Shown here: in pieces, positions 55,312-63,326 of the stretch
Position numbering within the stretch: the stretch's first letter is position 1
Layout of the letters: each line of letters opens with the position of its first letter
NCBI GenBank assembly: GCA_016712525.1
Contig: JADJQX010000001.1
Span: 1,240,001 to 1,304,000 of the forward strand
Length of the DNA: 64,000 nt
Reading direction: 5' to 3'
Origin: Myxococcales bacterium
Lineage (GTDB): Bacteria; Myxococcota_A; Polyangia; Polyangiales; Polyangiaceae
Made by a program: the position numbers and the translations under genes
Notes under the pieces: generated by a model
Database searches by the model: none
What the model saw: only the letters and a program-made list of their open reading frames with translations
What the model was told of the DNA's origin: nothing

Positions 55312-56883
55312 ATGAACCACGAAGCAAGTTTCCTTAAAGACCCGACCGTAGTCTTCATGACCGAGCTTCTCGCTGATGTGAAGAAAGGCATTGTGCAGCT
55401 GCCTCGTTTTCAGCGGGCGAGCGTGTGGACGGAGGACCAGCGCCTCGATCTTCTTGATAGTGTTCGCAAGGGGATTCCTATCGGGGCGATAATGCTTTGG
55501 CGCACGAATATGCCCGTCGCCGCTCGCCGATGGATAGGCCCTCACTGGATTCCCGCGGCATCGTCGACGGGGTCACACCAGTACATACTCGACGGAGGTC
55601 AACGGATTGCCTCGTTGCTTGGCGCGCTCTATGAGGAGGCCTCGTCAGCTCCAGGCGATGACGATGGGGATGCTCCGGGACCGGACGAAGTCTTTAGCTT
55701 CTACTACGATTTAAAGGAAGAGTGCTTTGTACCGCGCAGGCAGGAACAGAAGGTGGCGCCTTACTGGCTACCGCTGCCAGATACCCTCAACACGGTAGCT
55801 TTGCTAAAGTTTCAACGAGGGCTTACTGGACCCGATGCCGACGAGTGGGTCGCACGTGCCGACGCGCTTGCGACTCGCTTTCGTGCATACAAGGTCCCGG
55901 TGATACTGCTGGCATCCGATGACGTCGAGTTCGCCACCACGACGTTCCGTCGCGTGAACAGCACTGCTACCCCGATGAGCGACCTTGACATGGTGAGCGC
56001 TCTGGTATGGAGCCCGACGTTCGACCTGGAAAAGTTGCTTCGCGAGGAGCGGGAACGCCTCGAACCTCCGTTTTGGCAGAAAGTCGATGACGAAACCTGG
56101 CTCCGGTGCATAAAGGCAATTCTCGGGCTCGACCTCTATGCTGACACGGACAAGGTTCAGCGCGCACTTTCAGCAAATCCAGATTCTATACCGCGTAGTC
56201 GAGATGGCCTAAATCGTGTTGCAGAGTTTCTGTGCGCCGAGTGTCGGGTAGCGTCGCCAGAGCTGGTTCCGTATCGGCACCAAATACCACTTCTTGTCCA
56301 GGCGTTCGCGATCTCTCCCTGCCCCGACGCAAACCTGCGCAAGCGACTTGCTGCGTGGTTCTGGCTCACCACCTATGCCGGGATCTTCTCTGGAATCAGT
56401 GGAGGCGGCCTCACTCGGGCGCAGTCAGACATGGAGGAATTGGCGCGAGATGTCACGCTGCGATGGCCGAAGAAGGCGCCTTTCAAGCGAGAGCCTATGC
56501 CGATACGGTTCGACTTTCGCCACGCGCGTGCACGAGCGTTGGCGACATCACTCGCTCGAGAACGCTCGGAAGGTCCGGTTGAGTTGGGGCTTTACGGTGC
56601 CGCAGCCATGGTACAACTTGTCACAACCGGGGCTCATCGGTCGAGCCCAGGGAATCGCTTCTTTTCCCCGCATCATCAGCGGAAGGAACTCGTTGCGCTT
56701 CTTCGTGGCAATGCCGAGGAACGAAGGCTCCACCACGTTTCGGACGCAGCGTGGGAGGCCTTTGAGGCCAATGCTGTTGATGACTTTGTGCGTCGCCGCA
56801 CGTTAGACCTTGAGGCGATGGAGGAAGAGTTCGTGAGGGGATTCGCAAGCCTATTGGTTCCAGGAGTATCGGAGAGCGCCTAG
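55312..56883 (+). CDS. DUF262 protein of the cassette
   Basis: A 523-residue DUF262 protein (the N-terminal domain family of GmrSD type IV restriction proteins, related to ParB/Srx folds). VQLPRFQRASVWTEDQRLDLLDSVRKGIPIGAIMLW is present in parts (about residues 32-65), and YILDGGQRIASLLGAL (about 90-105) is the DGQQR-type motif, here with Gly-Gln-Arg. The FRRVNSTATPMSDLDMV segment is also family-like. No DUF1524 HNH motif is visible at the C-terminus. It starts seven bases after the TOPRIM-like gene and shares its low-GC composition, so the three genes form one operon. Confidence 0.85.
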   Translation: MNHEASFLKDPTVVFMTELLADVKKGIVQLPRFQRASVWTEDQRLDLLDSVRKGIPIGAIMLWRTNMPVAARRWIGPHWIPAASSTGSHQYILDGGQRIASLLGALYEEASSAPGDDDGDAPGPDEVFSFYYDLKEECFVPRRQEQKVAPYWLPLPDTLNTVALLKFQRGLTGPDADEWVARADALATRFRAYKVPVILLASDDVEFATTTFRRVNSTATPMSDLDMVSALVWSPTFDLEKLLREERERLEPPFWQKVDDETWLRCIKAILGLDLYADTDKVQRALSANPDSIPRSRDGLNRVAEFLCAECRVASPELVPYRHQIPLLVQAFAISPCPDANLRKRLAAWFWLTTYAGIFSGISGGGLTRAQSDMEELARDVTLRWPKKAPFKREPMPIRFDFRHARARALATSLARERSEGPVELGLYGAAAMVQLVTTGAHRSSPGNRFFSPHHQRKELVALLRGNAEERRLHHVSDAAWEAFEANAVDDFVRRRTLDLEAMEEEFVRGFASLLVPGVSESA

Positions 56884-56968
56884 TTCGATCTGGACTGTTT
56901 CGGGGAACGGCTTATCTGCGACATGCGCGTAGTCCGTTCGGCTCCGGCTCTGGCTCGCCCTCGCGCCC

Positions 56969-58198
56969 TCACGCCACGGCCCGGTCGAGCACGCCCTGGA
57001 GCCGCGCGAAGAGCGCCGTGAGGGTCGCCGGGTCGGGGAGGGCTCGGAAGCCCAAGACGATCTCTTGCGGCTCGACGTGCTCGGTGAAGACGCGGAGCGT
57101 GAGGGCGCCCGGGCCTCCGGGGTTTGCGGTCGCGCCGTCCAGGTAGCTCGTGCCGCGCCAGAGGTGCGGACCGTTCATGAAGTGCGCGGGGAGCTCGGGC
57201 GAGAGGGCACACGTCGCGTGGCTCGCGACGACCTCGGGCAACGTCTCGCGGAGCGCGCGGCAGAGCGCACCGAGCTTCTCGCGGGCGGAGGTGGCCCAGC
57301 GTGCGCGCCGTGCGTCGTCGAGCTCCCCTGTGAGGTACGCGTGGGTCGCTTGCGCGCGGAAGGAGAAGCCGTGCCCTTCGCCCGAGAGCTCGCCGAGGGT
57401 CACGCCCGCGGGCGGCGTGAGCACGACGTCGCGGTTCGGGTAGGTCCCGACGATGCCTTGGCGGAGGCCGACGCGCGCGCCGTCGACCAGGCCTACCGTT
57501 CGATCGACGCGGAGGTGTGCGCCGAGCGGGCCTTTGGAGCGTGTCCATCCCAAGGTCGCGCCGAGGACGTCGTCGTCCTGGAGGTAGAGGGTGTGGTCGA
57601 ATTGAGCGTTCGCGGCGACGTGGCCGTCGTGCACGTGGAGCGTCGGGAAAAAGAGGCTCCGCGGATCTCTTCTTGGGAAGACGAACGCCATCGGGTGCAC
57701 GCTCTGGGTGGCCGCCGAGAGCCCGAAGAGCCCGCGCTTCTTCGGCTTGAGGCGGAAGACGGCGAACCCGAAATCGGCGTAGGCGGGCAATCGGCCGAGC
57801 ACGTCGTCCGGGAGGCGGAAGCGTGCGTCGAGTCGCGCGAAGTCACGCGACGTGGGCACGAAGGAGGCTTCGAAGTCGCCCACGTCGTGCACCTCGAGCT
57901 TGGCCGAGAGCTCGGGGCCGCCTCGAAAGAGCCCACCTTTGGCCTGCGGCGCGGTGAGGTAGTCGGGGGGGAACGCCGCGCCGAGGTCGTCGAAGAAGCG
58001 CGGGTAGCCCTCGAGGCTCACGAAGCGCACGGCGTCTTCGGCGGGCGACGGAGGCACGGGCAGCGGGAGCACCATCGCGAGCGGCTCGTCGAGGGCGACG
58101 TCCATCGTGTAGACGAGGGCCTGCTTCCCGCCAGGAAGGTTTCGGGCGTAAATCTGCGTTTTCCCGACGAATTTGACGGGCCGAGAGAAGCAGCACAC
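56969..58198 (-). CDS. Conserved hypothetical protein, 409 aa
   Basis: A 409-residue soluble protein of unknown function. It starts with GTG and a VCCFSRPVKFVGKTQIYARN-like opening; the N-terminal Cys-Cys and the YTMDVALDEPLAMVLPLPVP region are striking but not diagnostic. The middle is rich in beta structure (FPTLHVHDGHVAANAQFDHTLYL, quoted in part). No signal peptide or membrane segment. Base composition has returned to the host average, so it lies outside the cassette. It is followed at its upstream side by the SDR gene. Confidence 0.68.
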   Translation of the reverse strand: MCCFSRPVKFVGKTQIYARNLPGGKQALVYTMDVALDEPLAMVLPLPVPPSPAEDAVRFVSLEGYPRFFDDLGAAFPPDYLTAPQAKGGLFRGGPELSAKLEVHDVGDFEASFVPTSRDFARLDARFRLPDDVLGRLPAYADFGFAVFRLKPKKRGLFGLSAATQSVHPMAFVFPRRDPRSLFFPTLHVHDGHVAANAQFDHTLYLQDDDVLGATLGWTRSKGPLGAHLRVDRTVGLVDGARVGLRQGIVGTYPNRDVVLTPPAGVTLGELSGEGHGFSFRAQATHAYLTGELDDARRARWATSAREKLGALCRALRETLPEVVASHATCALSPELPAHFMNGPHLWRGTSYLDGATANPGGPGALTLRVFTEHVEPQEIVLGFRALPDPATLTALFARLQGVLDRAVA

Positions 58199-58205
58199 GG
58201 GCCTT

Positions 58206-59009
58206 CTACCCGCCCATCATCATGTCGAGGAAGGGCCCGGGGCCGAGCAAGGTCGTGCCGCCGTCGACGAGGAGGGTCGCGCCCGTGATGTACGCGCCCG
58301 CGGGGGAGACGAGGTACGTGAGCGCTTCGGCGATCTCGAAGATGGTGCCGTAGCGCCCGAGGGGGACGCGCTTCTTGAGGGACGTCTCGGCGTCGCCTGG
58401 GGCGAGGCGCGACATGCCCTCGGTGCCCTCGATGGGGCCGGGTGCGATGGAGTTCACGCGGATGCCGAAGCGGCCCCACTCGAGGGCGAGATCGCGGGTG
58501 AGCTTCTCGATGCCGGCCTTGGCCGCGCCGGCGTGGCATTGGAGCGGCGTGGGCACGGTGGCCTGCGTGGCCGTGATGTTGACGATCGACCCGCGCGAGC
58601 CCGAGAGGGCCTCGAACGCCGCGCGGCTCGCGTTGAAGGTGCCGCAGAGATCGATGTCGACCACGCTGCGGAAGCCGTTGGCGCTGAGGGCCGAGGCCGG
58701 CGCGAGGAAGTTCCCGGCAGCGCTGTTCACGAGCACGTCGAGCCGCCCGAAGTCGCTCACGGTCTTCTGGATCGCGGCCTCGACGAGGTCGTACTTGCGG
58801 ACGTCGCACGCGAAGGTCTGCGCCGTGCCCCCGCGCTCGCGGATCTCCCCGGCGATGGCGTCGAGCTTCTCTTGGGTGCGCCCCACGAGCATGACCTTGG
58901 CGCCTTGTTCGGCGAGGCGCTTCGCGAGGCCTGCGCCGATGCCGCTGCCGCCTCCGGTGACGAGGGCGGCTTGGCCCACGAGGAGATCGGATCGAAAGAC
59001 GCTCGTCAT
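58206..59009 (-). CDS. SDR oxidoreductase, 2,4-dienoyl-CoA reductase-like
   Basis: A 267-residue short-chain dehydrogenase. Cofactor motif VTGGGSGIGAGLAKRL, then LVNSAAGNFLAPA and INITATQAT-like strands. The active-site region reads QCHAGAAKAGIEKLTRDLA, where the usual YxxxK tyrosine is absent but the lysine is kept, a pattern of the peroxisomal/mitochondrial 2,4-dienoyl-CoA reductase group, as is NSIAPGPIEGTEGMSRL. The likely role is beta-oxidation of unsaturated fatty acids. AGGAGAAGCC precedes the ATG at 59009, which overlaps the stop of the preceding [2Fe-2S] gene. Confidence 0.85.
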   Translation of the reverse strand: MTSVFRSDLLVGQAALVTGGGSGIGAGLAKRLAEQGAKVMLVGRTQEKLDAIAGEIRERGGTAQTFACDVRKYDLVEAAIQKTVSDFGRLDVLVNSAAGNFLAPASALSANGFRSVVDIDLCGTFNASRAAFEALSGSRGSIVNITATQATVPTPLQCHAGAAKAGIEKLTRDLALEWGRFGIRVNSIAPGPIEGTEGMSRLAPGDAETSLKKRVPLGRYGTIFEIAEALTYLVSPAGAYITGATLLVDGGTTLLGPGPFLDMMMGG

Positions 59010-59293
59010 GGCTTCTCCTTGATGTCGGCTTCGGCGATCTCGGCGAGGCCCGCGAGCGCGCCGAGGGGCAAGGGATGGAACGGTGGGCGCGGCGTGAAGG
59101 GGAGGCGCGCCTCGAACCCGCGCTCGACGAGCCTCCTCGCGCACATCGCGACGCACGACTTGCCTTGGCAGTACCCGGTGCCGAAGCCCGTGTACCGCTT
59201 CAAGGACTCGATGTCGGTGTGGCCGCGGGTGATGGCGTCGTCGAGCTCGTGGAGCGTGACGTCCTCGCAGCGGCAGACGAGCACCTTGGCCAT
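59006..59293 (-). CDS. BFD-like [2Fe-2S]-binding protein
   Basis: A 95-residue protein with the BFD-like pattern: CRC near the start (LVCRCEDVTLHELDDAI, Cys8 and Cys10) and CxxxxC later (GTGYCQGKSCVAMC), which ligate a [2Fe-2S] cluster. A tail of about 35 residues rich in Pro and Ala follows. Such domains are electron carriers or parts of amino-acid or opine oxidoreductases. The stop overlaps the SDR start (ATGA), so an electron-transfer partnership with the reductase is inferred. TACCCT lies six bases before the ATG. Confidence 0.85.
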   Translation of the reverse strand: MAKVLVCRCEDVTLHELDDAITRGHTDIESLKRYTGFGTGYCQGKSCVAMCARRLVERGFEARLPFTPRPPFHPLPLGALAGLAEIAEADIKEKP

Positions 59294-59299
59294 GGCCCG

Positions 59300-59305
59300 A
59301 GGGTA
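59300..59305 (-). promoter_or_regulatory. Putative -10 element, leaderless start
   Basis: TACCCT, six bases, then the ATG at 59293, with no Shine-Dalgarno. Confidence 0.45.
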
Positions 59306-59576
59306 TCAGCGAGCGGCGTCTTTCTCAGCAGCGAAGGCGCGCACCGCCGGACGCGCCCAACACGAGCTTCGATGGCGCGACGGGTGGCCGCGGGCCCGAA
59401 GACCTGCGTCGTGACGCGGGTTTGTGCACGTCACGAGCGGCGCGCGGGATGCGAGTCGGCTCGGGTAACCCTATGAAGTTACGATGTTTGTCGTCGAAAC
59501 GGGCGACACGCTCCGGTGCACCGTGGGCGGGGCCCGACCGTCCTACGCCGGGAACCCGACGCATCGAGGAGATCCC

Positions 59577-59948
59577 ATGAAGAAGAGCCTCTTTCACGCC
59601 GCCGCTGCCTTCGCCGTCGTCTCGTCGACCTCGCTCTTTGCCATGGCCGACGAGGTCGCGACGCCGTCGGTCACCGTGAGCTTCGAGTTCCGTCGCCAGC
59701 GTGGGGACACTCGCGTCTGGAGCGCCGACGAGGGCCGCGCCGTGCTCAGCCACAGGCTCCGCGCGGGCGTGAACGACGGCGCGGGGTGGAGCGGGATCGG
59801 CAAGGCGCGGCTCAAGCTCGACGGGGTGTGCGTCGCCCCTCGCCGGTTCACGTGGATCCCGGCGAGCGGCTTCACCTTCACGAAGATCTCCCACGTCGGG
59901 AACGTCGAGCGCTACACGGCGACGATCACGAAGGTCGTCTGCGAGTGA
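59577..59948 (+). CDS. Secreted small protein, unknown
   Basis: A 123-residue protein with a signal peptide (residues 1-24, ending AMA). The mature part is beta-rich (SVTVSFEFRRQRGDTRVW, GFTFTKISHVGNVERYTATI) with two Cys (GVCVAP and KVVCE) that could pair. No family recognised. GAGGAG sits six bases before the ATG at 59577. It is probably periplasmic or extracellular. Confidence 0.65.
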   Translation: MKKSLFHAAAAFAVVSSTSLFAMADEVATPSVTVSFEFRRQRGDTRVWSADEGRAVLSHRLRAGVNDGAGWSGIGKARLKLDGVCVAPRRFTWIPASGFTFTKISHVGNVERYTATITKVVCE

Positions 59949-59961
59949 CGCGTACGCGGGG

Positions 59962-61305
59962 TCATGCGCGTGGCGCTTCTGTCTTGGCGAGGCGGTAGCC
60001 CACACCGACCGAGCCTGCCAGGAGGGAAAATCCGAGGCCGATGGCCGTCGCGCCCCAGCCCATGGCGGTCCTCGGACGGGGGACGAGGCCCGAGACGAAG
60101 AGCGCGTGGCCCACGATGGCGGACGCGAGCCCGAGCGCGGCGCGTGCGCGGAGCTTCCACGCCATGGCGAGCGCGAAGCCGACGACGGTGGCGTCGAGCG
60201 CGAGGTCGTGTGCCGGGAGCGCGCCTCCCCGGTAGGCGAGCGTCCAGAGCCCGAGGTGCGCCGTCGCGAGGGCTCCGACGAGGAGGCGCGCGCGTGTCTT
60301 CGGATCGACGGGGACGTAGCGCTCGAAGGTCTCGACACGATGCGGCCCGGTCGTCTCGCCGGCGCGGTAGGGGCCGGCCTCGTCGGCGCGGGTGACGTCG
60401 CAGGTCTCGACGACGCGCGTGCGGGACAGGGCGCGAAGGAGCAGAGCCACCGTCGACGCGAGCGCGAGGTCCGAGAGCCTCTCCGGCGCGAAGGTGAGCG
60501 TCCCGAGCAGAGCCCCACCCACGAGCACCCACACGGTGCGTTCGGACTCCCTCCGCGCGACGAAGAGCGCCATCACGGCGAGCACGACGCGCAGCGCGTC
60601 GACGTGGAACATCGCGGTCCAGAAGCCCACGTGGAGCACGAGCCCGAGCGCCAGGATGGCGAACGCGGCGAGCACCGAGCGGCGAAGGACCGTCTCGCCT
60701 CGAGCGTCGAGCGGGACGACGGACCGCACGCGCCCTTCGAGATCGCGCGGCACGAGGGCCCCGAGCCCGAGCACGAAGCCACCGACGAGGGCGCCGGAGG
60801 TGCTCGATGACGCTCGCGAGAGCACGAACGGCAGCGTGGCGAGGCCCACGGCGAAGGTGCCCACGAGCGCCCACACACGGTTGTCCACGCGGAGGCGAAG
60901 GGCCTTGGACAGCCCGAGGGCTTTGATGCCCGAGAGCGCGAGCCACACGGCGCCCGATGCGACGCCCACGCTGCCGAGCACGCTGGACGTCTCGGTGTGC
61001 AGGGTCACGTCGGCCTCGTACACGACCGCGAGCAGGCCGAGCAGCACGGCGGAGCGCTTTTGCCCGATGCGGTAGGCGAGGGCGGCGCTGCCGATCAACG
61101 CGAGCGCGTACACCTCGGCGACCAGCGCGACGCCGAGGGCTCCCGTGACGCTCGCGCGCTCGGCGAGGCCTTTCGAAAGCAGGTTCAGGCCGACGAGCAC
61201 GAGCATGGCGCTCGCGAGGGCGAGCGGGTTGTACTCGACGAACCAGCGGTGGAGGAGGCGGCGGAGGGCGTCTGCGTCTTCTCGAGGTGGGGGAGGGGTG
61301 GCCAT
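59962..61305 (-). CDS. Multi-span membrane protein, unknown
   Basis: A 447-residue protein with about twelve hydrophobic segments (for example LALASAMLVLVGLNLLS, VYALALIGSAALAYRIG, LAAFAILALGLVLHVGFW) separated by short charged loops. No transporter signature is clear. The ATG at 61305 is preferred; an upstream in-frame start adds about 39 unlikely residues. A short cytoplasmic segment near residues 300-340 (VVETCDVTRADEAGPYRAGE) may be a loop domain. Function unknown. Confidence 0.7.
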   Translation of the reverse strand: MATPPPPREDADALRRLLHRWFVEYNPLALASAMLVLVGLNLLSKGLAERASVTGALGVALVAEVYALALIGSAALAYRIGQKRSAVLLGLLAVVYEADVTLHTETSSVLGSVGVASGAVWLALSGIKALGLSKALRLRVDNRVWALVGTFAVGLATLPFVLSRASSSTSGALVGGFVLGLGALVPRDLEGRVRSVVPLDARGETVLRRSVLAAFAILALGLVLHVGFWTAMFHVDALRVVLAVMALFVARRESERTVWVLVGGALLGTLTFAPERLSDLALASTVALLLRALSRTRVVETCDVTRADEAGPYRAGETTGPHRVETFERYVPVDPKTRARLLVGALATAHLGLWTLAYRGGALPAHDLALDATVVGFALAMAWKLRARAALGLASAIVGHALFVSGLVPRPRTAMGWGATAIGLGFSLLAGSVGVGYRLAKTEAPRA

Positions 61306-61555
61306 GGACGTGTGCCTTCGCAAGGCGCGTGCCCTCGAGCCGGAGCGTGGGCGCTCGACGTAAACGAGGGGTTTCGTGCGGGATCGAGGCGAGTGCGAGG
61401 TGCGCTCGAGACAGCGTGTCATCGAGGCGCGGAGGGTTCGGACAGGATGTCAGTCGGAGCTCGCGCGTGCCGTTACCGTGATGGGGCCATCTTGCGACGG
61501 GTCCCGAGGTCGGGTGGTGAGAGCGCGCGGGCTTCGCGCTCCCCGAGGGCTCGTG

Positions 61556-63124
61556 TCACGGCGTGGGCGCGGGGGCGAGCGCGTGGATCGCGACGGCGGA
61601 GAGCGCGGGCACCTCGGCCTCGAAGCTTCCGTCCGCGCGGACGGAGACCGCCGTGCCGGCGCACGCGCCGTTGATGAGCTTCGGACCCTTCACGACGTCG
61701 CAATACGTGCCGGGGGCCATGCTCGTTCGGAACGAGCGGCGGAGCGCGGTCGTCGCGCGGTTGATGACCACGAACCCTCGCGCGCCTCGGCCGAAGGCGA
61801 TCCGCTGGTCGCCATCGGTCCAGAAGTCGGTCACGGAGGGGGCCGAGTCGGCCGCGTTGCGGAAGCCGACCATGCCGAGCGCGGAGGGCCACCTGTGCTC
61901 GCAGATCCAACCCGGCGCGCACGTGCTCGCGGTGCTCCCAGCGCTCCTCGGTCCCTCCGCGGGGGGGCCTTGGTTCCCGTCCGTGAAGGCGTAGCTCGAC
62001 ATGATCTGCGGGTAGCCGTACGGCCACGCGAGCATGAAAATGAGCCCGAGCTCGTAGAGCGGTCGCTCCTTGAACGTGAGCGGATTGCCGCTGCCGTGCC
62101 CTCGTTGGTTGTCGTGGTTGTCGATGAAGGCGACCCCCGACGTGGGCGGCAGGAGGCCCCAGGCAGGCCCGAAGGTCTCGAGCCACGCGAGCTTCCCCGC
62201 GCGGAGCACCCGACTGAGCTCGGCGCCGTAGCGGACCTCGGTGACGTCGCCGGTCGCTTGGTACTCGGCGGACGTGACGACGCCGCGGCCGTCGTCGTCG
62301 AGGACCTCCTGGTACACGTAGAGCGGGCCGCGGACCTTGCCGAGGATGGCCGAGAGGTCGACCGGCGAGATGTGCTTCGCGGCGTCGACTCGAATACCCG
62401 AAACGCCCAGGTCGACGAGGTCCTGCAGGTAGGCCGCGAGGGTCGTTCGCACGTGCTCTTGCGCGGTGTCGAGGTCGGGGAGAGTCGCGAGCTCGCAGTG
62501 GAAGATCTCGTCGCGCGAGCCCCAGTTCTGGATGGGGCGCTCGCACCCGTGAAAGTGATTCGGACCGTAAATTCCCGGGTAGCTCTTGCGAGAGAACGTG
62601 CTGCCCGCGCTGCCGACGCCTTGCTGGACGAACGACATGTGATTGAGGACCGCGTCGACGTAGATGTCGACACCTGCCCGTTTGCAGCGCGCGATCATGC
62701 TCGCGAGCTCGGCGCGCGTACCGCCGCGGCTCTCGAGCTGGTAGCTCACGGGCTGGTAGCGCTCCCACCAGGGGTGGCTCGGGAGCTCGGCGTGCTCCTG
62801 GGGGGGAGAGATCTGAACGGCGGCGTAGCCTGCGGGGCCGAGCACGTCTTCGCACTCACGGGCGATGTCGTTCCACTTCCACTCGAAGAGGTGGGTGAAG
62901 ACCGTCCGAGGTCCGGGCGGAGGCCGAGGTGATGGAGCCGCGTCCGGGGAGGAGGCCCCTCCGTCGGGCGCTCCGCCTTCGCCGGAGGATGCCGCTGGGG
63001 GAGGAGGGGAGAACCCGGAGCCCGGAGGTGTCGGTGGGGTGGTGTCCGCCTCCCGCGAGGACGCGACACATGCGACGAGCGCTGCCGCGCAGAGACCGCC
63101 GAAGAGCGCCGATGGGAACCGCAT
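61556..63124 (-). CDS. GH13 alpha-amylase, animal-type, lipoprotein
   Basis: A 522-residue secreted amylase with a lipobox (ALVAC, Cys19) and a Pro/Gly/Ser linker of about 60 residues. The catalytic barrel begins HLFEWKWNDIARECEDVLGP and contains WWERYQPVSYQLESRGG, YVDAVLNHM, GIRVDAAKHI (nucleophile Asp, about 247), YVYQEVLDDD (acid/base Glu, about 273) and FIDNHDNQRGHG (Asp, about 337). The wording of these motifs is close to the animal-type subfamily GH13_24 rather than bacterial liquefying amylases. GAGGAGGT precedes the ATG at 63124. It acts outside the cell on starch or glycogen. Confidence 0.9.
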   Translation of the reverse strand: MRFPSALFGGLCAAALVACVASSREADTTPPTPPGSGFSPPPPAASSGEGGAPDGGASSPDAAPSPRPPPGPRTVFTHLFEWKWNDIARECEDVLGPAGYAAVQISPPQEHAELPSHPWWERYQPVSYQLESRGGTRAELASMIARCKRAGVDIYVDAVLNHMSFVQQGVGSAGSTFSRKSYPGIYGPNHFHGCERPIQNWGSRDEIFHCELATLPDLDTAQEHVRTTLAAYLQDLVDLGVSGIRVDAAKHISPVDLSAILGKVRGPLYVYQEVLDDDGRGVVTSAEYQATGDVTEVRYGAELSRVLRAGKLAWLETFGPAWGLLPPTSGVAFIDNHDNQRGHGSGNPLTFKERPLYELGLIFMLAWPYGYPQIMSSYAFTDGNQGPPAEGPRSAGSTASTCAPGWICEHRWPSALGMVGFRNAADSAPSVTDFWTDGDQRIAFGRGARGFVVINRATTALRRSFRTSMAPGTYCDVVKGPKLINGACAGTAVSVRADGSFEAEVPALSAVAIHALAPAPTP

Positions 63125-63326
63125 GGTCGTGACCTCCTCGCTCGACGAGAGCGTTGTGCCCATGGTCTAGCGTGAGCGTGCACGGAGATGCCATCGCGAC
63201 TCCGTCACAGACGATAGCGAGAACGTCACGCGCGAAGGTCTCGTGACACGGCCGAGCTCGCGCGGACGAGACCCAGACCACCCTTTCGGCGGAGCTCGGC
63301 TTGACGGCGTCGCGGTCGGGTGCAGC

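Noticed and set aside
53027..56968. Prophage or integrative element carrying the low-GC cassette
   Set aside because: No integrase, transposase, attachment repeats or tRNA was found at either edge; the transfer route is unknown.
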